DNA of 6,145 nucleotides from Euryarchaeota archaeon UBA13 (GTDB lineage Archaea; Thermoplasmatota; Poseidoniia; Poseidoniales; Poseidoniaceae), in assembly GCA_002495945.1 (NCBI GenBank), contig DAHU01000078.1:4214-10358 (forward strand), written 5' to 3'. The notes beneath the pieces are model-generated. The model was not told the origin of the DNA. It saw nothing but the letters and a program-made list of their open reading frames with translations, and searched no databases. This document shows, piece by piece, positions 1-5,878 of this stretch; the first letter of the stretch is position 1, and every line of letters begins with the position of its first letter. Position numbers and translations under genes: made by a program.

Positions 1-2110
1 ATATGACTACCAAGTTGGAATAGTTGGGGATTATGTTTGGGGCGACCTATACGCTGATAACGAAAAAATCAATTTCATGAAACACAGGTACGGCCATGCT
101 GATTATTACCTAGGCGATGAAGAATCTTTTGTCACCTTGAATGCCTGGCTTGATGGAGAGGTGCCAAAAAGCAATACTAGACCAGGAACAACATATGAGG
201 AACCACCCAATGTCATAATTGCTCATTTGTCTGGTCTTGATAGCGTCGGACACAGATATGCCGTCAAAGATTCCAAGGAGTATGCAGATAAATTGCATTG
301 GCTGGATGAACACTTTGCCACGATATTCGCTAAGGTACCCGATTCTTGGACCGTTGTAGTCACTGCTGACCACGGACTTACTGATAGTGGCCAACATGGC
401 TCACCTGATTTAGAAATTCGAGAGGTAGGTGCTTGGATCTGGGGTCCGAATGTAAAGCAGAATTATTACTATCCCGAGCAGATTGACCAAAGAGATCTGG
501 CAACGCTACCATCACTTCTATTCTCATTACCATTGCCGCATGCAGTACATGGTAAATTTCCGTTGGATGCCTTCCAACTAACTGAAGAGCGCCATCAAGA
601 ATTAAATCAGTGGAATTGGGATGCTTTGATAGCCCGTAATGAATGGATGGAAACGAACAATCACCCATATTTTGAAGACATTTCCCGAGATAATATCGAG
701 TGGGATAAAATTACTTATGATGAAATTGGACTACGTGGTTCGGATTTATCGATTTCTGCTTTAGCCTTCGTTGTTATTGGCATCGGGATTTATTTCCTTG
801 CTAAACGGCGTGAAATTTCGGAAGCAGGTAGTGCCAAATTAACTGCTATATTTGTTGGAGGGTTCTTGCTATCGGCAATTGTCTCCTACAATAGAGATAC
901 TTTGACCGTGTTGTATTATCCAATAGGCTATTTGTTACCAATTGTGTTCTTTGCAACGGCATCCTATGGACTTGTTAAACAAGATATGCAAGAAGACAAA
1001 CGCAAGAAATTAAATTTCTCGCTCCTTGTGATGTTAGTTACTTGCATAATATTTACCGAAACGAGAATTTCAGCGATTAACGTTCTTATGTTAGCAATGT
1101 TATTTACGCCGATATTTACCAAAGCCGAAGAGCGCAACAAATCGAATAAACTGATTCGCTGGAGTTTCACTTTTGTGATAATCCCAATTACACTAATTTC
1201 ACATTATCGCGTATTTTATTATTCAATGCCTAGAGCGATTATCAATCTCTCAATACAACAAGATTTCATTCCATGGGTTATGAATACTGGATTCATAATG
1301 CTCGGGATTCTATTTTACATAATCAATTCTAAAACGATAGATAATGGTGTTAAAAAATACACAATTTTGGGATTATTCTCTGCAATACCAACACTGATGA
1401 TACTGGAAAACAATACCGTTGATTGGATTTTGTTATCATCAATGTTGGCAATCCTATGCTTAGCAGCATATCAGAAATTAAAACGGATTGAATCGAGTAT
1501 GGAACTGGTAACTTTGGTGGTATTTTGCTGGCTGACTATGAGTTGGGGAGGTTATGTTGGAGCGATAAGTATCATACTTTATGTATCGTTTAGGGCATTC
1601 TTTGAGAATGAGTTAAACTTCATCTTTGAACGAACAGACAATCTAAATCTAGAGTTGCCAAGAGCAATGGTGATGACCCTAATGCCGTTGATTATTTGGT
1701 ATACTTGGTGGGCTGCTCTAGGTCAAATTGGGGGAATTTATCATCCAAGAGATGTTGACCCGGGAAGTCTATATCTCAATGGAGGATATATCGGCGATAG
1801 ATTCTCTCCAAGTAACAGCTGGGTAGGTTTTATGGGCGGAGGACCAGCAGTTGCAATGTCACTGTTATGGTTCAGTCTATTCCACAAGGTTGGTTTTAAG
1901 ATGAAGTATGTTGCATACTTTTTGATTGCTAGGTTAGCTATGCTGTCCCTACAGTTATCAATCTCACCAAATTTGCCCCGGTTAATATTCAAATTATCTT
2001 GGGACATCATATTTTCATTTGGGTTGTTAGCATTCATGCTTCACTTGGTAATTCTTGACATAAGGGAGAATGAACGTAACAAATCGGTCGACGCTATTCT
2101 GACTCCTTGA
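1..2110 (+). CDS. GPI ethanolamine-phosphate transferase-like membrane enzyme (alkaline phosphatase superfamily), 5' partial
   Basis: The frame is open from base 2 with no stop before the first in-window ATG (77), so the gene starts outside the window; 702 codons are visible. Numbered from that ATG, residues ~45-165 are the C-terminal half of an alkaline-phosphatase fold with metal ligands in GLDSVGH (D55, H59), TADHG (D98, H99) and GQHG (H107). This layout and the following LEIREVGAWIWGP stretch resemble PIG-O/PIG-G/PIG-N, which transfer phosphoethanolamine from phosphatidylethanolamine to a glycolipid. The nucleophilic Thr and first metal ligands should lie upstream, unseen. Residues ~225-660 hold roughly 13 hydrophobic spans, matching the soluble-head plus polytopic-tail plan of GPI transferases. 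The catalytic head is expected on the outer membrane face. The stop overlaps the convergent archaetidylserine synthase gene by 17 bp. The superfamily is secure; the substrate is inferred, and a phosphodiesterase or phosphoglycerol transferase remains possible. Confidence 0.78.
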   Translation, partial: YDYQVGIVGDYVWGDLYADNEKINFMKHRYGHADYYLGDEESFVTLNAWLDGEVPKSNTRPGTTYEEPPNVIIAHLSGLDSVGHRYAVKDSKEYADKLHWLDEHFATIFAKVPDSWTVVVTADHGLTDSGQHGSPDLEIREVGAWIWGPNVKQNYYYPEQIDQRDLATLPSLLFSLPLPHAVHGKFPLDAFQLTEERHQELNQWNWDALIARNEWMETNNHPYFEDISRDNIEWDKITYDEIGLRGSDLSISALAFVVIGIGIYFLAKRREISEAGSAKLTAIFVGGFLLSAIVSYNRDTLTVLYYPIGYLLPIVFFATASYGLVKQDMQEDKRKKLNFSLLVMLVTCIIFTETRISAINVLMLAMLFTPIFTKAEERNKSNKLIRWSFTFVIIPITLISHYRVFYYSMPRAIINLSIQQDFIPWVMNTGFIMLGILFYIINSKTIDNGVKKYTILGLFSAIPTLMILENNTVDWILLSSMLAILCLAAYQKLKRIESSMELVTLVVFCWLTMSWGGYVGAISIILYVSFRAFFENELNFIFERTDNLNLELPRAMVMTLMPLIIWYTWWAALGQIGGIYHPRDVDPGSLYLNGGYIGDRFSPSNSWVGFMGGGPAVAMSLLWFSLFHKVGFKMKYVAYFLIARLAMLSLQLSISPNLPRLIFKLSWDIIFSFGLLAFMLHLVILDIRENERNKSVDAILTP

Positions 2111-2978
2111 GTTGCTGTGCCGCTGATTGCTTTGGCCCAGTGATAATATAAAATGAAAGCAAAATCCCAGATATTAGGTAGAGAATGAATTGTGGTCTGG
2201 TGTCTCCCAAGTCGATGCCATACTCTGTTGCATGTATCCACGACAATAAAGTTCCACCCAAAATTGACAACAATTGGATGCCAGAGATTCTCATTGGCCA
2301 TCCCGATTTATTCTTTGGTAGCTTACGGTCAGCGATCATTAACCCACCAGAAATAAACATCACGGGGAGAATAATGAAGTCAAAATATGGCTTTTCTACA
2401 GATGATGATGATGGTTCAAAACAAAATATGCACTCGGTTGAAACATCAGGGCCAAACCCTGTTGCTGGCTGTAACCAAATCAATGCTGCGAAGGTAATTA
2501 ACACCATAGCATTGCCAGGAGATGCGAGACCGTGGAAATAAATTTTATCCGACGCTTCTTCATATTGGAATCTAGCAAGCCTAAGCATACCAGTAACGAT
2601 AACCCAACAAGCAGCGATGGCCAACGAAATTGTCCACGCTGGTGATGCCTCACCCCATCGACCAAACATAACGAACATCAGCAAGGCAGGTGCAACGCAG
2701 AAAGACACACAATCAGACATCACATCTAAGGTGCCGCCCAATAGTTTGCGTTTCGAATATTTCCTAGCGATAGGACCGTCGATTATATCTCCAACAACTG
2801 AAAGTAAAATACAAGTCATTGACCCCCAAATATAGGTGGTATTTACGCCATCGGCAAAATAGGGGTTTTGTAATTCTTCTACTGCTAATATGATAAACAA
2901 AATTGCCGCAACACCAAGAAGCCCATTGGCCAAGGTGATAAAATCGGCAATCCCCATCAACCGGTAAGTAGACTTCAA
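2094..2978 (-). CDS. pssA: archaetidylserine synthase (CDP-alcohol phosphatidyltransferase family)
   Basis: This 294-residue integral membrane protein should transfer serine to a CDP-activated archaeal diether lipid, giving archaetidylserine, the precursor of archaetidylethanolamine. The complete CDP-alcohol phosphatidyltransferase signature is present: D64xxD67G68xxA71R72, then eight residues, G81xxxD85xxxD89; these aspartates bind the metal and CDP-lipid. The subfamily is indicated by VSFCVAPALL just after the motif and by MLRLARF...FHGLASP (131-153), both typical of serine-type (PssA) enzymes. Hydrophobic spans lie at about 14-32, 48-62, 90-106, 114-132, 155-170, 199-215, 232-248 and 263-280. 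The start is TTG at 2978, chosen because GGGGTG lies six bases upstream; an ATG seven codons downstream (2957) is the alternative and keeps all conserved parts. Residues ~172-198, with a Ser-rich SSSS patch and two Cys, look like a lineage-specific loop. A different alcohol acceptor such as glycerol or inositol is less likely but not excluded. Confidence 0.85.
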   Translation of the reverse strand: MKSTYRLMGIADFITLANGLLGVAAILFIILAVEELQNPYFADGVNTTYIWGSMTCILLSVVGDIIDGPIARKYSKRKLLGGTLDVMSDCVSFCVAPALLMFVMFGRWGEASPAWTISLAIAACWVIVTGMLRLARFQYEEASDKIYFHGLASPGNAMVLITFAALIWLQPATGFGPDVSTECIFCFEPSSSSVEKPYFDFIILPVMFISGGLMIADRKLPKNKSGWPMRISGIQLLSILGGTLLSWIHATEYGIDLGDTRPQFILYLISGILLSFYIITGPKQSAAQQLKESE

Positions 2979-2984
2979 CTAACG

Positions 2985-2990
2985 CACCCC
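2985..2990 (-). promoter_or_regulatory. ribosome binding site of the archaetidylserine synthase gene
   Basis: On the minus strand GGGGTG, one mismatch from the archaeal GAGGTG core, stands six bases before the TTG at 2978. It is the main reason to prefer TTG over the ATG at 2957, which has no such site. The match is imperfect. Confidence 0.4.
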
Positions 2991-3095
2991 TGTTCAAATT
3001 TAGATATGGCATGGTTACTGTACAATAATGTTTAGCCGAAAGGAATTGAAGATGTTTGTTTAAGACAATGAAATGTAATACACAGTATACTTAAT

Positions 3096-3105
3096 GCTAA
3101 ATATC
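3096..3105 (+). promoter_or_regulatory. TATA-like box of the PGF-CTERM protein gene
   Basis: GCTAAATATC is centred about 25 bases before the ATG at 3125. In archaea that spacing puts the transcription start at or very near the start codon, so a leaderless or nearly leaderless mRNA is likely. This agrees with the absence of a well-placed Shine-Dalgarno site; the nearest candidate, GGGAG, is about 12 bases away. Confidence 0.35.
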
Positions 3106-3124
3106 TCGGGAGACTGCGAATAAC

Positions 3125-3697
3125 ATGCGAAAAGTGGTTCTAACTCTAAGTCTTGTTACCATGATGTTCCTTGCTCCGAATACAATTGCGGCAAGTGAAC
3201 CAGGCGTTGACGTCAATCCAGAAAGCAATGAACCTTTTTCAATTATTGAACGAGACACCCCGTCTGTCGACAATGAGAAGTGGTCCCTAACCATCGAAAT
3301 GAGTCAAGATGCTTATGATAACGGGACAACTTTCGAAATTGTAACCCAAATTTGTACCAATGACGGCGTCTGTGACCCACCTGAAATTATGAATGCTGAT
3401 ATTGAAGACAGAATTCATTCAATCTCTCTAACACCGCCGAGCGACCATACATATGTCAACTGGCGAGTCAAAGCTCTTGATTCAGATGGCAATAAGACGA
3501 ATTACCCTCATGGAGATTGGTTCAAAACATGGTCAACATGCTACTACAGCGAAGGCAGTTGGGGTGGAAGTGACTCCGATGGTGATGGCTGTGCAGAAAA
3601 AAGCGAGGATGTTCCTGGATTCACCCTCGTTTACTCGATTATGGCACTATCCGCGGCTTTTGCTCTCATTACTCGGCGCCAATATCAAGAAAAATAA
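3125..3697 (+). CDS. secreted surface protein with PGF-CTERM-like archaeosortase signal
   Basis: This 190-residue protein has a Sec signal peptide: R2-K3, a hydrophobic core to about residue 17, and a likely cut near A22/A23. The exported part (24-160) is acidic with a probable beta-rich region at about 52-140. It has four cysteines (C77, C83, C139, C156), enough for two disulfides, and two N-glycosylation sequons (N66-G-T, N123-K-T). DSDGDG at 150-155 is a DxDxDG calcium-loop-like motif. The tail has the archaeosortase layout: VPGF (163-166), a hydrophobic span to about 183, then R184-R185. In families of this kind the tail is cut and replaced by a lipid anchor outside the cell. The gene faces away from an archaetidylserine synthase, a lipid enzyme functionally linked to archaeosortase processing in haloarchaea. 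No enzymatic domain is recognised; a structural or binding role is likely. The stop overlaps a convergent small gene by 13 bp. Confidence 0.82.
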   Translation: MRKVVLTLSLVTMMFLAPNTIAASEPGVDVNPESNEPFSIIERDTPSVDNEKWSLTIEMSQDAYDNGTTFEIVTQICTNDGVCDPPEIMNADIEDRIHSISLTPPSDHTYVNWRVKALDSDGNKTNYPHGDWFKTWSTCYYSEGSWGGSDSDGDGCAEKSEDVPGFTLVYSIMALSAAFALITRRQYQEK

Positions 3698-3846
3698 TAC
3701 ACCACTGGAATTGCTAAAACGACGATTATTGAAATCCAATAAAGTGGTTTAATCCACCAACGTCCGCCAACTTTCTTGTCGACTGCCTCACCTACTGCGT
3801 TAAGCGCTTCTTCAATTAGTTGAGCGGGGATAATTTCAGCGGGCAT
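3685..3846 (-). CDS. small single-span membrane protein, 53 residues
   Basis: Starting at ATG 3846, directly preceded by an in-frame TAG, this short frame encodes 53 residues and ends with TGA inside the last codons of the PGF-CTERM gene. The protein begins MPAEIIPAQLIEEALNAVGE, a likely amphipathic helix, followed by a basic patch (DKKVGGRWW, 23-31) and one hydrophobic span, PLYWISIIVVLAIPVVYYF (34-52), ending with Ser. Charged and basic residues before the span suggest the N-terminus stays in the cytoplasm. The clean split between a soluble helix and a membrane segment, the filling of an otherwise empty gap, and a start divergent from the next gene all argue for a real gene. No good Shine-Dalgarno site precedes it; GAATAAAC about 28 bases upstream could be a TATA element for a leaderless mRNA. 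Function unknown; nothing in the sequence identifies a family. Confidence 0.62.
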   Translation of the reverse strand: MPAEIIPAQLIEEALNAVGEAVDKKVGGRWWIKPLYWISIIVVLAIPVVYYFS

Positions 3847-3931
3847 CTAAATCATTAACTCTTAAATTCAGTTTATTCATCAATATTGCTCCTACACTAA
3901 TGTTGATAACCGGTTTTCATTTAACAATGAC
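3847..3931. promoter_or_regulatory. divergent intergenic region between small membrane protein and GH1 genes
   Basis: These 85 AT-rich bases must carry promoters for the small membrane protein (minus) and the GH1 enzyme (plus). CAATATTG at 3881-3888 is a symmetrical AT box about 47 bases before the GH1 ATG and could serve it with a leader of some 20 bases. No Shine-Dalgarno site is seen before either start. The assignments are weak. Confidence 0.3.
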
Positions 3932-5266
3932 ATGGACTGGCAGGTTACTGTTGCGTGCGCTATGATTGGTTACGTGATAGTTATCATCTTGTTAAGGACA
4001 TTATTTCCAGAAAAACATCTACACTGGAATGATATTAATCTTGAAGACCTAAATTTCCCAGCCGATTTTATTTGGGGTGTTGCCACTGCCTCACATCAAA
4101 TTGAAGGCAATAATTACAATAATTGGACTCAATTTGAACAACGAGAACACAAAACTCCCAGTGGGGCTGCTTGCGACCACTGGAATTTGTGGCAAGAAGA
4201 TCATAATTTATTGACCGAGCTCGGAGTAGATAGTTATCGGTTTTCAATTGAATGGAGTCGTATTGAACCTAATGAAGGTGAATGGAATGAAGAGGCAATT
4301 GAGGTTTATTCGAAAATGATTGATTCACTCATTGCCAGAGGCATTGAGCCTATGATTACCCTGCATCACTTCTCCCATCCTGTATGGTTCGAGGAGAAAG
4401 GTGGATTCTACAAAACTGAAAACCTGCCCTACTTCAAAGCATACTGTGCAAGAATTTTCCCATATTTTTCAGATAAGGTTGCCAAATGGTGCACCGTTAA
4501 CGAACCAGACGTATTCTCAATAATGGGTTATCATATGGGAATGTTTCCTCCCGGCAAGCGTTCTCCAATCAAAGCCATAAGAGTAATGAAAAATGTCATG
4601 ATTGCTCACGGTGAAGTGTATCATGAATTAAAGCGACAGAATCCGAGTTCATACATTGGCCTAGCAAAAAATGTCACGATATTTGACCCCTATCGGCGAT
4701 GGAATCTCCTTCATTGGCTCACGACATTCGCACTGAACTATATTTGGAATGGTGCGATAATCTCGGCTTTGAAGCGTGGACGTATGTTCGGTAGTTCAGT
4801 TAAAATCGTAAAAAATTCTGCTGATTTTATCGGTTTAAACTATTACACGCATGTTCTTACCAGCCCATTTCTACCGCAGACAACTGAAATTGATTTACCA
4901 TCAAGAGAGCATGAGATAGTGACGGAATTTGGATATCCTATGTATGCTGAAGGATTAGTGCGTGCCACAAAGTGGCTTGGAAAATTAAATTTACCAATTG
5001 AAATAACAGAAAACGGTGTTGCTGATGGGAAAGACTCATTGCGACCTAATCATCTAAAACGACATCTGTGGATGATTGCGGAATTAATCAAACAGGGAGT
5101 GGATATTAAGTCCTATTATCACTGGTCGCTAATGGACAATTTCGAATGGGCTGAGGGTTACACAATGCGATTTGGACTGTACCATGTCGACTATGAGAAT
5201 CAAACTCGAACTTTGCGTGAGAGTGGGAAAATTTACCAACAAATCATCAAACAGTCAAAACTTTGA
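3932..5266 (+). CDS. membrane-anchored glycoside hydrolase family 1 beta-glycosidase
   Basis: This 444-residue enzyme should cleave, or transfer, beta-linked glucose or galactose units by the retaining two-glutamate mechanism. The acid/base is E191 in TVNEP and the nucleophile is E360 in ITENG. Sugar-site residues typical of the family are present: Q56 in SHQIEG, H145 in LHH, N190, Y304 in GLNYYT, W398, and E405-W406 in NFEW. Residues ~6-22 form a hydrophobic anchor, unusual because most GH1 enzymes are soluble. Positive residues follow the span (R22, K28) while D2 precedes it, so the positive-inside rule favours a cytoplasmic catalytic domain, weakly. The domain (~41-441) is shorter than usual: little remains of the stretch, often containing GDYP, between WNGAIISALKRGRM and DFIGLNYYT. 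The start is the first ATG in frame, and the anchor supports it. Specificity cannot be read here; glycolipid processing, as by plant SFR2 (also a membrane-anchored GH1 protein), is one option. Confidence 0.9.
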   Translation: MDWQVTVACAMIGYVIVIILLRTLFPEKHLHWNDINLEDLNFPADFIWGVATASHQIEGNNYNNWTQFEQREHKTPSGAACDHWNLWQEDHNLLTELGVDSYRFSIEWSRIEPNEGEWNEEAIEVYSKMIDSLIARGIEPMITLHHFSHPVWFEEKGGFYKTENLPYFKAYCARIFPYFSDKVAKWCTVNEPDVFSIMGYHMGMFPPGKRSPIKAIRVMKNVMIAHGEVYHELKRQNPSSYIGLAKNVTIFDPYRRWNLLHWLTTFALNYIWNGAIISALKRGRMFGSSVKIVKNSADFIGLNYYTHVLTSPFLPQTTEIDLPSREHEIVTEFGYPMYAEGLVRATKWLGKLNLPIEITENGVADGKDSLRPNHLKRHLWMIAELIKQGVDIKSYYHWSLMDNFEWAEGYTMRFGLYHVDYENQTRTLRESGKIYQQIIKQSKL

Positions 5267-5325
5267 ATTTTATCATTACATAATTAAAAATCGCATTCAA
5301 TAGTGCGGGTAAAATTGATACAAAC

Positions 5326-5335
5326 CTAAATTAAG
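5326..5335 (+). promoter_or_regulatory. TATA-like box of the zinc-ribbon membrane protein gene
   Basis: CTAAATTAAG, preceded by AAAC as a possible BRE, would place the transcript start near 5355-5358. That leaves a leader of roughly 35 bases containing the Shine-Dalgarno site at 5379-5384. The 124-base gap after the GH1 stop holds nothing else recognisable except an AT-rich stretch at 5267-5290 that might end GH1 transcription. Confidence 0.35.
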
Positions 5336-5378
5336 ACCGGGAGTAGGTCTACTACCACCAAGTGTGTATTCATATTGG

Positions 5379-5384
5379 AAGGTG
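5379..5384 (+). promoter_or_regulatory. ribosome binding site deciding a GTG start
   Basis: AAGGTG lies exactly six bases before the GTG at 5391 and fits the archaeal anti-Shine-Dalgarno. It lies inside the reading frame if the upstream GTG at 5364 were used, so it marks 5391 as the start. Confidence 0.55.
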
Positions 5385-5390
5385 TTTAGC

Positions 5391-5717
5391 GTGCCCATTT
5401 GTCAAGAATGTAATATTTCAGTCGACCCTGAATGGACGGTATGCCCCACATGCTCAATCTCGCTTTTAGATGACGGAAAGCCAACTCGGCGACCTGTCCC
5501 AAGAGATGAAAGGTATGCGAGTAATCTGTCCTGGTATTATCACTTGATACCAGTGCTTACCGGAATCTTAGCCCTAGCTGCAGGAGATTATCTTGTGAGC
5601 GAAAGTGACCCGTTGCTGAGGACTATTTTCCCACCTTTCTGTCTCATCGTTGGAGGCTGGATTGGCTTAATTCTCCTTGGGATAATTGCCAGTTATCAAT
5701 CTCAAAAAGTCAAATGA
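5391..5717 (+). CDS. zinc-ribbon protein with two transmembrane segments
   Basis: From the GTG at 5391 the protein has 108 residues. It opens MPICQECN and carries two CxxC knuckles (C4/C7 and C18/C21), a small zinc ribbon. A basic, proline-containing linker follows (GKPTRRPVPRDER, 29-41). Two hydrophobic spans lie at about 50-68 and 80-101, with a short acidic loop (SESD, 70-73) between them, and the tail is basic (KVK). Basic residues on both flanks suggest that both the ribbon and the C-terminus are cytoplasmic. The frame is open back to GTG 5364, adding nine residues, but the Shine-Dalgarno site and the usual start of such ribbons right at the N-terminus favour 5391. Small ribbon-plus-membrane proteins are common in archaea and mostly uncharacterised; the ribbon may bind a protein or nucleic-acid partner at the membrane. 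It converges on tRNA-Ala with a 35-base gap. No specific function can be assigned. Confidence 0.75.
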   Translation: MPICQECNISVDPEWTVCPTCSISLLDDGKPTRRPVPRDERYASNLSWYYHLIPVLTGILALAAGDYLVSESDPLLRTIFPPFCLIVGGWIGLILLGIIASYQSQKVK

Positions 5718-5752
5718 TCAACAACATTCCGCCAAATTGGACTCGAGGATAA

Positions 5753-5828
5753 TGGTGGACACTGGGGGATTTGAACCCCCGGCCTTCTGGTTGCAAACCA
5801 GACGCTCTTCCAACTGAGCTAAGCGCCC
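5753..5828 (-). tRNA. tRNA-Ala (anticodon TGC), CCA encoded
   Basis: The minus strand folds into a complete 76-nt cloverleaf. The acceptor stem GGGCGCT pairs with AGTGTCC and includes G3-U70, the identity pair of alanine tRNA. The D stem is GCTC/GAGC. The anticodon stem TCTGG/CCAGA encloses the loop TTTGCAA with anticodon TGC (complement of 5793-5795). The T arm has GGGGG/CCCCC around TTCAAAT. The discriminator is A, and CCA is encoded at the 3' end (complement of 5753-5755). There is no intron. The anticodon with U34 should read GCA and GCG and, depending on modification, further alanine codons. It lies 50 bases after purA on the same strand and may share its transcript. Confidence 0.97.
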
Positions 5829-5836
5829 TCAAGGCT

Positions 5837-5853
5837 GGCGGAGAGTCTCCACC
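5837..5853 (-). other. short hairpin between purA and tRNA-Ala
   Basis: In minus-strand RNA, GGUGGAG pairs with CUCCGCC across a three-base loop, seven pairs including one U-G. The same bases on the plus strand give a C-A mismatch, so the structure fits minus-strand RNA better. It lies nine bases before the mature tRNA 5' end and has no U-run after it, so it is not an obvious terminator. It could affect processing between purA mRNA and the tRNA, or be chance. Confidence 0.35.
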
Positions 5854-5878
5854 TTTTGTATGTTGCCAATGCAAATAG

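Larger units (their letters stand above)
2979..3124. promoter_or_regulatory. divergent intergenic promoter region
   Basis: These 146 AT-rich bases separate two genes transcribed away from each other, so both promoters should lie here. On the minus strand, TAAACATTATTG (complement of about 3024-3035) is a possible TATA element for the synthase; it would leave a leader of about 25 bases containing the GGGGTG site. The plus-strand box is listed separately. No operator or riboswitch-like structure is evident beyond a short GTATAC palindrome at 3085-3090. Confidence 0.4.

Noticed and set aside
378..668. Minus-strand open frame under the transferase catalytic region
   Set aside because: Antisense to the metal-binding motifs of a real gene; no domain seen.
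2185..2541. Plus-strand open frame of 118 codons
   Set aside because: Lies wholly antisense to the archaetidylserine synthase and shows no recognisable motifs.
2764..3012. Open frame on the minus strand in another phase over the start of the synthase gene
   Set aside because: Overlaps the N-terminal catalytic motif region of a clearly real gene; its translation is basic, Cys/Trp-rich and without recognisable domains.
3453..3752. Plus-strand open frame running past the PGF-CTERM gene stop
   Set aside because: Out-of-phase shadow of the PGF-CTERM gene; low-complexity translation and no start signals. The minus-strand small protein explains the gap better.
5342..5353. Near-palindrome AGTAG-GT-CTACT upstream of the zinc-ribbon gene
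   Set aside because: Only five-base arms and no repeat elsewhere in the window; not enough to call an operator or terminator.
5735..5752. Possible terminator after tRNA-Ala
   Set aside because: The minus strand there reads TTATCCTCGAG and then AATTTGG, with no real T-run and no stable stem.
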